A DNA stretch of 64,000 nt from Fragum whitleyi (taxonomy: Eukaryota; Mollusca; Bivalvia; Cardiida; Cardiidae): NCBI GenBank assembly GCA_948146395.1, contig OX411552.1:56594399-56658398 (forward strand), read 5' to 3'. Numbering within the stretch: the first letter of the stretch is position 1; the number at the start of each line of letters is the position of its first letter. Shown here piece after piece: positions 34,177 through 46,804 of the stretch. Made by a program: the position numbers and the translations under genes. The notes beneath the pieces were generated by a model that was not told the DNA's origin, made no database searches, and was given only the letters and a program-made list of their open reading frames with translations.

Positions 34177-34610
34177 AAGGTTCATGTAAAGTGGCTGAGT
34201 CCAAAATATAAGGGCACTCTATTTGCGAAGAAAAAGCAGTATGTCTAGGTGTTTTATATATTAAAATGAAGCTATTGTGAGCACTAGCAGTTAAGTAACA
34301 TAGGACTGTCATAGCTTTAGTGGTATAGCCGAAACATTGTGGAAAAGGATCATTTTGTACAGAAAAACCAACTGAATGACTGTTGGATAAAATTGGCTCA
34401 TAATTTAACAAAAGACAGTCTAAAGTACTACCCAGGTACTACTACAATTCGTTGGCTCAAAACTCTGACCGAAAACATAGGTATGCAAGATATTTATTCT
34501 GATTATTTTATAAACACATACGTCATATACGTCATTCAGATTTTGTAAACGTGTAGATCTATGTAAGGTATAGTGTTTTATCGCAAAATAAATTGACGTA
34601 AATAGTCTAT
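34177..34610 (+). repeat. 430-bp repeat unit, single arm
   Basis: It starts AAGGTTCATGTAAAGTG and contains AAATGAAGCTATT, GAAACATTGTGGAAAAGGAT, ATTTTGTACAGAA and GTAAACGTGTAGATCT. It corresponds to 35543-35975 (same strand) and to 36085-36521 (inverted). Frames of 70-78 codons are chance. Confidence 0.75.
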
Positions 34611-34637
34611 ATACCTGTAATGTCGATTAGCAATATA

Positions 34638-34665
34638 CGAGGGTTGTCCCAGAAATGTTTGAACA
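34638..34665 (+). repeat. solo mariner-like terminal repeat
   Basis: TACGAGGGTTGTCCCAGAAA resembles the inverted ends of the element at 36572-37574 (TACGAGGGTTGATCCAGAAA). No matching opposite end was found nearby. Confidence 0.45.
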
Positions 34666-35542
34666 TTTTCGATTATTCAAAACTTCAGCGTCCTATTTAA
34701 ATAAAACTCTTGAATTCCAACACACGTAAATTTGCAACAGATTGATAAAGGTTTTACGGTTTTAATATGTCCATGCTACGCAATAAAAGACACGCTCGGT
34801 AGGGGTGGTCGGCGCACTCCAAATTTATTACTTACGAATCTTATATGGTAGATATTGGATAGTCATTTATTTCGATATTCACGAGAAGTTTGATATAAAA
34901 CTTACCATGCATTACCAGATTTAATCTTATCATTTTAAAGGCTCCAACATGATGAGGTCGTAACTTCAAAATGATTTTACGAAAAAAAATCATAATTTCC
35001 CAATCTGTGAAACAGCAGCTTTAAAGCTTTTGATTACAAAAATTTGTCTAACTGATTAAGCGTCACAAGAAAATGCCATATAAATAATTAATAAAAAAAT
35101 CTCATCTACACTTCTTCAATTATCCATGTAAGTTAATGAAAATTTTACAAAATGTTCCATATCATATGATCATGTACATATTGTTGTGGTCTTGTGATTG
35201 TACACTGTGTCAAAGAGGCGTTAATATTCCTTGATAATAAAACATCTCCTTTTTTGTTGGATACATTCGTGTAAAACTTTCACAGAGTATTCCCTTCAAA
35301 GTGACTATGATTATTTTCGGAGGTTCGGGTATATGCCGTGTCATGGTAAAAGGGACCTTTATGTATATTCATTGTTATTACCAACCCCCCAATTTCTTTA
35401 ATGTCCGAATTTTAATAACACAGAATAATTTTCATCATGTGACCATGGTCATATTAATGCCAATTGGTGAGATGCCGCGTCACGGAAAAAGCTCTCAGAC
35501 ACCATTGGAAACACGAATACGCAAAAGTAACAAAAACATATG

Positions 35543-36521
35543 AAGGTTCATGTAAAGTGTTTTAGACTCAATATTTAGGGCACTTCATTAGCCAAGAAAA
35601 GCAATATGTCCAGGTATACTATGTATCAAAATGAAGCTATTCGTGAGCACAAGCAGTTAGGCAACATAAGACCGCCATAGCTACAGCGGTATAGCCAAAA
35701 CATTGTGGAAAAGGGTCATTTTGTACAGAACAAGCAAGTGCATGACGGTTGCATAAAATTGCCCAGTATTTTAACAAAGTACAGTCTGAAGCACCATCCA
35801 GGTAGTGCTACAACCTTAGATATAAAACTCAGTCTCAAAATGCTATTTTGAAACAATCAATTTCCATTTATTTTGTCAACATACATGTCAAACCGGTTTG
35901 ATCTGTTTTCAAAATAGATGTAAGGTATGGTGCAACATCACACCATAATATTGTGCAATATTTACTGCGATTTATTTCAAAATATTTGTTGTTTTTTTTT
36001 TTAATTCAATGATCTACAATATTACTATATATATATATCATTCTGTGAAATAGAAATTGATATATTGCTAAACAACCTTACAGGTATATAAACAATAAAT
36101 GTCTATTTATGTTGTGATAACACACCATACCCTTAAAAGATCTACACGTTTACAAAATTAGAATGACATATATGACATATGTGTTTATAAAATGAGCCAA
36201 AATAAATTGCTTGCATAACTACGTTTTGGGGCTGAATTTTATACCAATGGTTGTAGCACTGCCTGGATGGTACTTTAGGCTACACTTTGTTAAAATATGA
36301 GCCAATTTTATCCAACAGTCATGCAGTTGCTTGTTCTGTACAAAATGACCCTTTTCCACAATGTTTTGGCTATACCTCTATTGTTATAACAGTCTTATGT
36401 TTTTTAACTGCTTGTGCTCATAAGTAGCTTCATTTTGATATATAATATTCCTGGACATACTGCTTTTTCTTGGCAAATGAATGCCCTTAAAATTGGGTCT
36501 CAAACACTTTACATGAACCTT
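35543..36521. mobile_element. 1-kb inverted-repeat element
   Basis: Two copies of the 430-bp unit in opposite orientation: 35543-35975 (+) and 36085-36521 (-), joined by about 110 bp of AT-rich sequence. The outer ends are AAGGTTCATGTAAAGTG and CACTTTACATGAACCTT. Arm divergence is substantial but alignment is continuous. Non-coding. Type unknown; a foldback transposon is plausible. The interval 34666-35542 before it holds no gene. Confidence 0.7.
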
Positions 36522-36571
36522 AACTTCATTTTATAAAAGTTTATCCCTTTCGTTATATTTTACATCAAATG

Positions 36572-37574
36572 TACGAGGGTTGATCCAGAAATTCGTAAAA
36601 TGGGGCTATAAAACTCATGAAAAGTTGACTATAAGAATAAAAATTATACATTCATTTAATGCAACATCTATGTAATAAATATGGAAATTTTCGAATTTGT
36701 AAGTTATATAGTGGCTGTAAAATGACTAATCTAAGACACGGACCCCACACGTAGGCGGGGGAGTAAGAACGTCATATGCGACGTCATCATTTACTTTTTT
36801 CTACATAGTTTTCATTTGCTCGCATGCCTTTCCAAGCCCAATAAATTAAATGGCATTGTATCCACTTTATATTTGGAATTCAAATTTGTGTACACTTTCA
36901 ATATGAATAGTATTTTTATTGAAGTGGAGACCAAAATGCAGGACCGCTATGTTTGAAAATAAGGAGAATCAGTTTGGACGACTTCATTCTCTTTAAACTC
37001 CAATTGACCATTTTTAATTCTCCTTTAAAGACTGACACTCTTTGAATATACGATGCTACTTAAGAAAACTGCTCTAAATGACTTAATGATATTTTGTCTA
37101 AATATCTGAAATGGTTTGATTGGTGAATAACTAATGATCAGTACAAAATTCGAAAAATAAACAGAATTCACATTTTGATGTTGAAGTCAGGTTATTATTC
37201 ACTCGAATATTTAGTCTTATTCAACATATCCTGTATCCATAAAAGCTCATCCAAAAATGATTAAAATATGACAATTGATTACCGATTTGCGCCTTATTTA
37301 CTTCTGGCAAGTAATTACAAAAACAATTTAAGAACACTTTTAGAAAATTTGATTTATGTATCCGATTTTCATTATTTTTTACGCTCCCCCGCCTAAGCAT
37401 ACATATGTTACTATGGTAACGAAATTCAAGGCCGCTTAATACGATTTCGAAAAAATAAGAACATTTGTGCTCTTCGAAGATACTGAACTACACACACAAC
37501 AAATTATACTCTGAACAAGCTAAAAATGCCAAAGTTATAAGCCCATTATACGAATTTCTGGATCATCCCTCGTA
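36572..37574. mobile_element. mariner-like element without transposase, about 1.0 kb
   Basis: The terminal inverted repeats are TACGAGGGTTGATCCAGAAA and, in reverse complement, TACGAGGGATGATCCAGAAA, followed by ATTCGTA-AATG and CTTATAAC-like matches. A further inner pair is GTAGGCGGGGGAGT / CTCCCCCGCCTAAGC (36751 and 37384). The TA at each edge fits a TA target duplication. The interior is AT-rich and has no D,D34D-type transposase frame, so it is non-autonomous. Assignment to mariner rests on the TACGAGGG start only. Confidence 0.65.
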
Positions 37575-39225
37575 CGTGCGTTTTGATATTCTACCATGAT
37601 TGTTATTTTGTTTACAAATCGTTTTGCAATGAAGAGAACATTTTATATTATTGATGTTCAAATAATTATCTATCTTATTATATACTTTGATATTGTCTCT
37701 ATGAATTTGAATGGGAGGAAAGTATGCAATATTTTTTGATATTGCATACTTTGAATATTGCACTGAGATTATTTTCACGTGCACAAATGGACTGGACTAC
37801 TTTCTGGTTGCTATCTCGCCATAAGTCAACATAAAATCACATTATCAACGCTTTCTTTTTGTGTTCAATATTCGAGAAATAGTTTTCTCACAGTAAAGAA
37901 TTGCGTTTCAAGTTCTTTGAATGCATGAAGGGCAATTAATCATTGTTTGTTTTTCATCTATTTGAAAACATCTTCTGAGAAATCAACAACTTCATCGCCT
38001 CCCCCTCTCGGTCTTTCCTCAGATGCGCCCCCCCTCTCAAATTTCTTCCAAATCACTGTTTTTGTTTCTCTTTTATCCATGTTATTTTATAACTCTTTCA
38101 AAACTAATTCATGCCCATCCCTTTGTGTCTATCATAATAAGGGTATCTATCTCTTTCTATCTTTTTCATTTATCTCGTCAGTCACTCCACCCCATCCTTC
38201 GTGACTATCGCTTGTTTGTCCCGGTATGAAGTACGCCAATTGAGAAAATTCTGGAACGTGTGACTGGTAAAAACTGGTAATTTTGGCGTAGTTGCCCGAG
38301 CTTCAAAAAGAACCCGTCCAACACAATATATTCCCATATGAATTCAATAAAGACTATTATATTATTCCAACTATTTTAATGTGGGTGTATGTTTTTAGTT
38401 GATTTGAAAAAAAATAGATCTCGGTGAATAAAAATAGTATTTTTTCGATAACGTTTTTTCCTGCATTTTCGTCTTGTAAATGTAACTTATCAAATATTTT
38501 CCGATTCCTTTTATTAAAAGAATCATGAATACCAACTCACCACTATTGAAGGTCATCATTAAGCTTGATATCTTCCTTTTTAACCATGTTTTTTTTAAAA
38601 AAAGATGGTATTTTCAAGAATTCCTATTTGTCCAAAAAAACATGGAAAGCTTTGCTGATTGTTGGGTCAAATTATCGCAAAGGTACACTCTACGAAATAA
38701 ATTTATTAAATACAGATTGGAACAAGTGCCTTGTGGTGTCGGGGTAACTTAATGTTAACTCCCTTGCTTAAACACAACTCGTCTTTCATAACTCACATAA
38801 TATTAGATTATTAAATAATCATTGCATATCATGGAGTTTGCAGCGACATGTAAAAGAGGGACTTTTAATCATGTTAATTGTTTTCACAACTTCTTCGTTT
38901 ATGCATTGATTTCCGAGGGATTTTAGCACGAAATATCTCCTCATGGCCACATTTTTACCTTTTTGGTCAATTTAAAATTTCTTGTTTGCATACATCCTCG
39001 TTAATTTATGCACAGAAGTTCAAAAAAGATTCACAGAATGTTCTTCATCATATGAACATGACATATTTTCCTGCTTGGTGATATTTTCATGTTCTAAAGA
39101 CTGACTCCGCCTTGAAAATTCGAGAGATCCAACTTCATAATACCCGCTTTGAATCTCTAAGTAGAAAGTAATTCACCTTGTTTGTGGTCCAAACCTTAAG
39201 GGTACTTCTGAACGAAAACTTTGCT

Positions 39226-39227
<2 letters not shown>
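37575..39227. other. no gene recognised, pyrimidine-rich stretch
   Basis: 37725-37765 has a short inverted repeat (AAAGTATGCAATATT / AATATTGCATACTTT). 37985-38180 is C/T-rich with CCCCCTCTC and CCCCCCTCTC runs. Frames of 60-85 codons have no recognisable motif. Confidence 0.4.
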
Positions 39228-39320
<93 letters not shown>

Positions 39321-39476
39321 CGAGAAGAAAAAGAGAGAAACAGAGAGAGAGAAAGAGAGGATGAGAGAGAGAGAGAGAGAGAGGGGGAGATACAGAGAGA
39401 GAGATACAGAGAGAAAGATACAGAAAGGGAGAGGGAGAGAGCTAGAGAGAGAAAAAAAGACAGAGACAGAGAGAGA
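39228..39476. repeat. GA microsatellite, about 250 bp
   Basis: Nearly continuous GAGAGA with scattered interruptions (GGGCGAG, GATACAGAG, AAAAAGAC). The three 100-121 codon frames across it encode only RE or SL repeats and are not genes. Confidence 0.95.
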
Positions 39477-40584
39477 GTAACTACGAACATCTGGCAACAT
39501 CTAATTGGATCGTTTGAAATATCGGATTGTGATTCACAATGAGCTTAATGTAGGGTGTTTTTTTTTTCATTTTTCCTCCTGTGTCATTACCTCGACGACT
39601 CATATCCTCAAGGATCTGAAAACAAAAGAGGCCATTTCTAATGTAATTCTGCATTAAGACTGATCCCTTTTTTTAAGTTACTTGCTGCGATTTGCATCAT
39701 TGTGAGATGAACACACGCATTTACTACAACGCTACGAGATCAATCAAAATGCTCCGAATCATTTCAAAACCGCTCCATAATTTCATTCAATTCGATCAAA
39801 CCATTGCCCCCGTTTTTGCTCCAGTGCATTGTCCTTGATTTCGTCCTTGAAGATACACAATATATAAATTCATAAAACGATATGTCGCTTATGCAACTCA
39901 AATTTTTTTCACCGCACAAGACAAATCTTTCAACTTTAGCAATACATTGGATAATATGACAATTAAAACTCGTGCTTATGGAGATCTAGGAGCATTGGTT
40001 ACTTTTCAAAATCGATGAAGAAAAATATGGAAAATGTAACTGTCCTTTGATAAAGTACACCCTTTTGGCAAGAATAAATCGCCTGTCCTTCCATCCTATT
40101 TTTTATTCTTATGAATAGTTCATTAAAAATTACAGATGTTTAACAGAATAATCAATTAGTTTTGATTATCACAAATGGAAAAAATTTTCATCAAACCCAA
40201 CCCCTCCTTACTCTATTTTTTTTTTTACAAATGAGCCTGTATTATCAGGAGTCAGGAGTAAAAAGTACATTTTCATGATTTTTTTCCCTTGATTTACATC
40301 TTTTTAATTTACTGGATGATTTTTTTTTTTTAAATATTTTTTGTATTTATTTGATTATTGATACCAATGCACAAATTGTGAACTTATAGTCCCTTTTTTG
40401 CATATTAAAAGTAAATGTTATTTTTTCAAAAATCCAAATTTCCCCCGAAAAAAGCGTGGAAAGCCACCTTAACGCTAGGGTCTAGGAAATGTTTTTGTCT
40501 ATATAAAAAGAATCAGGTACAGGTAGCCAATGATATCAGACTACCCTAAATCATAAATGAACATTTTTTAACATTTGTCTACAG
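39477..40584. other. no gene recognised; upstream of the second B-box-family gene
   Basis: AT-rich with several T runs. 39735-39830 resembles part of the repeat at 47240-47400. It ends in an acceptor-like TTTGTCTACAG (AG at 40583-40584) for the gene at 40593. A 5' exon should lie in or beyond this stretch but cannot be placed. Confidence 0.4.
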
Positions 40585-40592
40585 AACAAGAA

Positions 40593-41378
40593 ATGTCCGT
40601 CCCAGGAAGGAGACGTCAAAAACCAGATCTCGCATATGACATTCGTGGCAATAAACAACAAGAAACTGATATTGAAGATATGACTAACGACTTCGAAAGG
40701 AGTTTATTATATAAACAGCTTAAGGAACGTATTCAGAGTCTATCCAACAAATTAGACGATTTTGATGGGGAGTCATTCGTGGCCTATAACTCATTTGGAT
40801 CAAGTCTTGATCAGACAGTATTCGACATTCACTCTGTTTTTGGAAATATCAAGAGCGGTTTACAGTCGAAAGAAGATGATTTAATGAGTACGATTGAAAA
40901 GTTTAGAAAGCTAAATGAAGATACCAGATCAAGTGGATTAAAGACGTATAAGGAATTCAAAGAGGATTTTGAGAAAACAAAGAAGCGATTAGAACACCTC
41001 GAAAAGCAAGGATTGACTAACCGTTTAGAGTTAGAAGCAAAAGGGGCCGTTCATAACCTTGATTTAATTGAATACAAATTCAGACAGCTACAGAGAGAAG
41101 CTCGTATTTATCGTTGTTCGTTTCGATCAATGCAAGACCCGAATCTGATCGAGATGATACATACACTAGGTGAAGTACACTTGGACGAAGAGATTCGAGG
41201 AAATCGGATTCAGAAGCTAATTTTTGCTATAAGAAATTTATTTACTCCGAATTATCATAACACAGTCAAAAGAAGAAAGGAACTGACATTTCGAGAAGTG
41301 ACTGGCATATATATTTGCGTATTGATAGGCGTCGGGCTTGGCCTCTTATTCAAGATGGGTAACCAAGTAAAGCATTAA
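40593..41378 (+). CDS. B-box-family paralogue lacking B-boxes: coiled coil with C-terminal membrane segment
   Basis: 261 residues from the ATG that follows an acceptor-like TCTACAG by 8 bases; the preceding AACAAG parallels GAACAA before the ATG of the 13-kb locus. The N-terminus MSVPGRRRQK matches MSVPRRR and MEVPGRK of the two B-box relatives. Where those have two zinc-binding B-boxes (about 90 residues), this protein has a short polar linker without any Cys/His cluster. The rest aligns: a coiled coil from about residue 35, KRLEHLEKQGLTNRLELEAK, YKFRQLQREARIYRCSF and MIHTLGEVHLDEE. A single hydrophobic segment, GIYICVLIGVGLGLLF, lies 8 residues from the C-terminus, in tail-anchor position. 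No signal peptide. An AATAAA follows at 41615-41620. The function is unknown. Loss of the B-boxes suggests an oligomerising partner or decoy of its relatives, which is inference. Confidence 0.8.
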   Translation: MSVPGRRRQKPDLAYDIRGNKQQETDIEDMTNDFERSLLYKQLKERIQSLSNKLDDFDGESFVAYNSFGSSLDQTVFDIHSVFGNIKSGLQSKEDDLMSTIEKFRKLNEDTRSSGLKTYKEFKEDFEKTKKRLEHLEKQGLTNRLELEAKGAVHNLDLIEYKFRQLQREARIYRCSFRSMQDPNLIEMIHTLGEVHLDEEIRGNRIQKLIFAIRNLFTPNYHNTVKRRKELTFREVTGIYICVLIGVGLGLLFKMGNQVKH

Positions 41379-41694
41379 GATATATGAGATGAAACGCGAT
41401 TTGGATGGAAGCCACCGGCGGCATCAAAGCGGTTTGATTTCTTAGGCATGAACTCATATTATACTGAAAACAAATTGCTATTCGACCAGTTGTTTTTCGC
41501 TCATACAGTAATATATAAGTAAGTAGTATATCAAACGGGTAGTACTTTAAATGCAATAGCAATTTTATTCAATGAGGAGTTTGAATTGAACATCACCCGC
41601 AAAATGTAGAGGAAAATAAAAGAAAAAAAATCATCAGTAATTTATAAGCTATCCCTGATTTGTGAATATAAATGTGAATGGGTTATAATAGCTT

Positions 41695-41960
41695 TTTATA
41701 TGCCCTTCGAGAGGCGGGACGTTTTATGTCCGTGGCGTCCGGGCGTCTGGCGTCCGTGGCCCGGGCAGGAGGCGTCCACTTCTTCGTCCGAAGCACAACT
41801 TTGTCACCTTATGTCCGATTGACTTGAAAATTGGTAGTTATGTTCCTCTTATGATTACGGAGTGCAGTGCTCTAGAACCGTAACTCTACCCAGTTAGTTA
41901 ATTCCCTTTGTTGATTTTATACTTGGAGATCCAGTAGTGTTAAAAAAATGTTAAAGTTTG
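41695..41960 (+). repeat. interspersed repeat beginning TATGCCCTTCGAGAGGCGGG
   Basis: CGTCCG-rich start (GTCCGTGGCGTCCGGGCGTC) then CTTATGTCCGATTGACTTGA and GTTCCTCTTATGATTACGGA. The layout resembles the 55.7-kb element (end motif, GTCC-rich tract, then a diverged unit). Single fragment, no gene. 41379-41694 holds only the 3' flank of the preceding gene. Confidence 0.45.
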
Positions 41961-42224
41961 CCACCTTGTTTTTTATAGTTGAATTGAAAATTAAGCGAAT
42001 ACAATGAAGTCTTATTATCTAAGTTTAATCTGTCATGTCAAAATTTACAAAGTTTATATTAAATCTCTGCGTGCTAGTAGCGTATTCATAGCTTAATCGA
42101 ATGTATCAGCAACATTTCCGGGACTTACTACCAATGCGAGAACAGCGTATCAACGTTATCGCAACGACGTCAGACAGTGCAATTCATGTTTGCTACGAGC
42201 GACATGTAACGTGCTGGACGCCTT

Positions 42225-42830
42225 TTCTTAAGCTCGACCGAGCAAGAAGTGGTCAAGGTGAGCTTTTTTGATCTTCCATGTCCGTCTTCAGTCGTGCGTC
42301 TATGCGTCACCCAGATTTTTCTTTAAACATCTTCTCCTCCTAAACCGGTGGATCTTGATGAAACTTGGCAGTGATGTCCTAGGGTCAAGCTCTATCAAAT
42401 TTGTTCAAATAAATAAAATCAACCCTTAACTCTCCCTTAACCTTTAACAAAAAAATGAAAATATGAAAATCTTCAGAAAATCTTCTTCTTTGAAACCTGA
42501 TTACAGACCGCATTCATATATGGTATGTATCATCATCATGTGGACCTCTACCAAGTTTGTTCATATCAAGACCCTGGGACATTTTGACGGTCTATAGCTC
42601 CTCTAGAAAAGAAAGATATTTTGGGCCATACAACTTAGTAGGGTCTAAACGGCCTTATGCGTGCTTATAAACCCATCTCCAGAAAATAGTACCATGCGCG
42701 ATAAAACTGCACAACTGCCCCCAAAAGTCTCTCGGTAGAAAGTCTTTGTCAATTTTGTTACTGCTATCAAAGGTCATCCTCCAAGAAACAAGAGAGTCGT
42801 TGGCTCTGGGTGGCTCACCTGAGAAAATAG
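42225..42830. repeat. decayed hairpin-ended tandem-repeat element
   Basis: It begins CTCGACCGAGC then GGTGAGCTTTTTTGATCTTC, has CTTTAAACATCTTCTCCTCC and GATGAAACTTGGCAGTGATG, then TCTTCTTCTTTGAAACCTG and TGGACCTCTACCAAGTTTGT units, and finishes with AGAGTCGTTGGCTCTGGGTG and GGCTCACCTGAG. It is an inverted or head-to-head patchwork of the same class of element as 29-30 kb. No gene. Confidence 0.5.
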
Positions 42831-45800
42831 CTCAATAACCTAAATCTGTCTAGGTAGTCACAGAAAAAGAGATTTCCATACATTCAATAAATTCAGCTCT
42901 GTTAACTTAAACTCATCCTCCAAATCGGGTTGAAATTGGAAATACGAATTCACTATTTTGTCGACTTTAAAAGTGTTTGTATTGATTTGAGATCTACGCC
43001 TCCCACAGTGCTCAGATCCGTGACCTACATACTCCATTTTGTGCTCTGCCCCCGATGGCCCAACGGCTATAATGGAGGTGTGCTACTCAAGGTTAAGCTA
43101 ATTCAGAATTCAAGAATAATCATGGACACAACTGAAATAAGATTATAGAATAAAGAATTGTAAACTTTAAGTGACCATCAAGAATGAATCTTAAAATTTC
43201 GAAATTTTGAAGTACCATATTCTACGGGTATTTTCTTTTTAAAAAAGTTGAAATTTTCACCGGGGCGGTCCATACGCCGAGTTCATTTTACTTATGGTGG
43301 GAGAGGACACTTTTGAGATAAGCGTATAACACTTGGTATACATGGAAACGTTGTGTTAGCGCAGTCTTAACGGTGTATGTTCTTAACGTTCAATGTAAAA
43401 TATACGTTCCCATGACGCCGTTAAAATGACGATTGCGCGCGTTTTTTCACAAATGATCCTTCGCGTTCTCAAACGCTTACCCTGGTCGGATTTAAGGTGA
43501 TTCAATTCAATGGAATACATCAAAATAAAGTAAAATAAAATGGAAACATTGGCGTGTTATTAGAACATTGTTACATCTAATGATAGAAACACGAGATTGA
43601 ATTTAAGTTAAATTTTCATTTTTCCGGCCCGAAAAAAAAGCTTTAAACTTATTTGTAAAAAAAAATGGCCCAATGGATTTCTTTTGAATTTTTTTTTTTT
43701 TTTTTTTTTTTGTTTTTTTTGTCCAGCTTCCTTTTCATATGCTAGCATCTTTTTGTTACGTTTTACCTTCCGGAATTTCTACCATTGGGGATCAAAGTTT
43801 ATTACCCGAACGTCGAAAATTGGAAAAAGACAAACGCGGTGCGTTGAAAAACTCGCTATTTTCTTCTGACAGCCTAAACAAAAAGTATTTGATTGATTTA
43901 GAAAGTATCCACTTTTCATTTTTGGTGTTTTTCAATGAATGTCGAAGTGTTTGTTTTCTTCGTCGGCGTACGTCACGTGTTCGATCGTGAGTTTCTTCTC
44001 AAATGAATGTAACCTCTAAAGCTCTGTGGTTAAGAAAATCAAACAATAGTTGTGGTCCGTACAACACAGTTTTGTAAAGAGACCGAGACAAACTTGACCA
44101 CAGTCGTAGTCAAAAACCGTCAAACGTTGAGTAAATTTTACGGACGTTATTTGAAAAAAAAGAACAATAAAGACGTGTGCTGGCTATTTCAGAGAGAGTA
44201 GTATTTTCATTCACCCTCTTCAGCTCAATAGGGCCACATGGATTACGTCACGCCAAATTTTCTCATAAACGTTGACGCGATTGCCTCTACGCTTCCTAAC
44301 CACTTTTTCAAAGCGGAAGTGAAATAAAAGTCTGAACCTTTGAAAACGTCAAACTTTAAAACTAACCCAATTGCCATTTGATTCTTAACGGGTATAAGGC
44401 GAGCAAATTCCCTTGATTTTCATACGAGCCTCTCCAATTAGCAAGATGAAACGTTGACGTAACGTTGCAATGAAAACGTTGTTTTGTTTTAAGCAAAAAA
44501 TGAAATAGAGCAATTTAGGATTGGTTTTCTTGATAAGGAACGAGCAGAGAGAATTTTTTAAAATGGGAACTTTGATTCTGCGTATGATGTTTTATGAATG
44601 TTAGTGCTCATTTGACGTAACTTGGGTAGGAATTAGCAGAAGAAATCAAGTTGTCTTATCAATCAAGACTAACTAACGCAATAATATTGCATTTTGCAAG
44701 CTTCAAACTGTCAGAAAATCAGTTCAATATTTAGTTGAGAATCTGCTATTTTTGAAAACGACCCCTTGGGTACGTTAGCGCCTAACAGTCGTTAGCGGCT
44801 TCTTCAAATCACATAAAACTTTTCAAATTTTTTCCAAGGTGATTAGGGCGTAATTTGCAATATATTTCATATAATTCCTGTGTGCACTTTTGAAGAAATC
44901 TGAAGTTTTATTGGTTGGAAACTTTTTATTTTTGCTCAGTATATATAGAACAATTAAATGTCAAAAAGATTATTCGTTTTTCATAAACATGCATTGAGGT
45001 TTTCTTACTTTATTTGAAATGTTATTACTGTAACCTAAAAGTCAAGCTTGTGAAATAAACTTACAAATGTCAATTTTCATTTATAGCGACGTCCATATAA
45101 AACTTATTGAGGTCACCGATCAGCAACACTTGTGTTAGGTAAATTCGTGTGTAGCACAAAGTTCTCGGTTTATTGGAATAAAATTTTGAGGGTCCTTTCC
45201 TCAAAGACATTAACACGTCTGTGAGTTTTTATCTTTTTATTCCAATAGATCGCAAAAGAATTCAAATAAACATGAAGTATTATTTCAACGTCAACGCCAT
45301 AGGTTTTACGTCAAAATGACAAACCCTTGAATCCGGGTTATAAAAAATCAGCACGGTGAAAGTTTTAAAACGTTTCCTGTTTATCAAAATAGAATTGTAG
45401 AAAATGATAAAAAATTTTGAATGAAAACTCATCTGGCCCCTTTTTTAAAACTTTTGATAAAAGTGAGATTTTTGGAACAGTAAAAAATGTGAATATTGAT
45501 TTCAAGCAAATCATATGTCTATATAGTTGGTTAGAAAAGTTTTTATATGGCATTTGCGAAATGACCATTCATTAAGCTTTATTTTGGTACAATTTTCGAA
45601 AATAAGAAAATCTTGTATCATATCGCATTGCGCCTTTAATGGGGGAAGGGTAGTTTGAAAAAAGTGCGCCAAATCGGCATTTTTACGACGTCATGGTAAC
45701 GTAATTTTCAAATTAAAAATGAAAAGATATACGCCGTTGAGATCACACTTACTCAGAGTGTATATACATACCAAAATTTATGCGTGTGTGTGTGATGGGA

Positions 45801-46034
45801 GCGTAGGTGTGACAAAGTATGAAATCTTAAGGTCTTTACATCAAATAGCCAATAAAGATGTAGGCAATTATTTTCTTAAGTTTAGGCTGCAGCTTATACG
45901 CAGTTACGGCCTATATGGTTGTTTTTATTTTTGAAAAAAAAAAAAAAAAAAAAAAAACAGCTGCGACCTATACAATGGCGTAGGTTATTTCCAGAAATAC
46001 GGTAAAAATCCCTCCCCACATTTGACGCGTCTTG
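42831..46034. other. 3.2 kb without recognised genes
   Basis: AT-rich with a poly-T tract at about 43688-43713 and a poly-A tract at about 45936-45958. Frames of 61-83 codons around 42930, 43684-43990, 45365 and 45719 have no motif. I see no clear repeat copies here, although ACGTTGACG-type words are frequent around 44250-44480. Confidence 0.4.
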
Positions 46035-46480
46035 GTGGTAGTTTCGTCATGTATCCGTGATATTCAGTTTCATTTGGAAGATCGCTCGGACTTTTCCGTA
46101 AGCTGGAAAATACCTCGGACGTAAGTGTAGTAAATTTTTTTAGGTAATTCGTCTTCAGGTGATACTTCGGTTTGATACACTTGAAGAAAAAAAACACGTT
46201 TCGTTAATGCTCTCCCATCGTCCCGGGGATCGTTTGGGCATTATATAATTTGATAACAAAACGCAGTTAAGCACTGCGTTTCGTTATCAAATTATGAAAT
46301 GTCCAGTTTTAGCCTTTCGTTGTTTTTTTTTTTTTTTTTTTTTTTTTTTCGCAACGTTATCCTCAGTGAATGTTGTGACGTCACAAAACCCCCTGTGATA
46401 TGACGCGCTTTAATGTATGCGCCCTTATTATTCCCGAGGTCTATTCCGTAGAATCGCCGAAGGTTCCCGATTGATTCATG
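46035..46480 (+). mobile_element. interspersed element family G, copy 2
   Basis: It aligns with 17010-17490, including GACTTTTCCGTAAGCTGGAA, ACACTTGAAGAA, a cleaner hairpin at 46245-46295 (ATAATTTGATAAC...GTTATCAAATTAT with AACGCAGT/ACTGCGTT), CGCAACGTTATCCTCAGTGA, a CRE palindrome at 46376-46383 and the shared end CCGAGGTCTATTCCGTAGAA. A poly-T tract (46325-46349) interrupts it. Confidence 0.7.
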
Positions 46481-46804
46481 TATAAAACGGTATTGCCTCG
46501 GACCATTGCGTCGTTACAACAGGATTCTATGTTATGCTTATTTTTTTTTTTTACTGTACATTAAATCATTTTTGATCAAGCTGCGACAATGATTGTTTTA
46601 TCTGTCAATTTTGTAAAGTCATCATATCTCAGTATATCGACAGTTATATTGAACGTCATGCGCGCATTCAAGGGTGGAAACGGCTGGAACTCCCTGGAAT
46701 TTTGGCAAAATATAGTAATCAAATTGTAAGATTTGAAAAACTTAGGTATCGGTTTGGTTGTGCGCGAGCCAAATTATCCTACATCGTGAAATTAACACTT
46801 ATTT

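Noticed and set aside
39135..39500. Three frames of 100-121 codons encoding SL- or RE-rich proteins
   Set aside because: They are the translated GA microsatellite.
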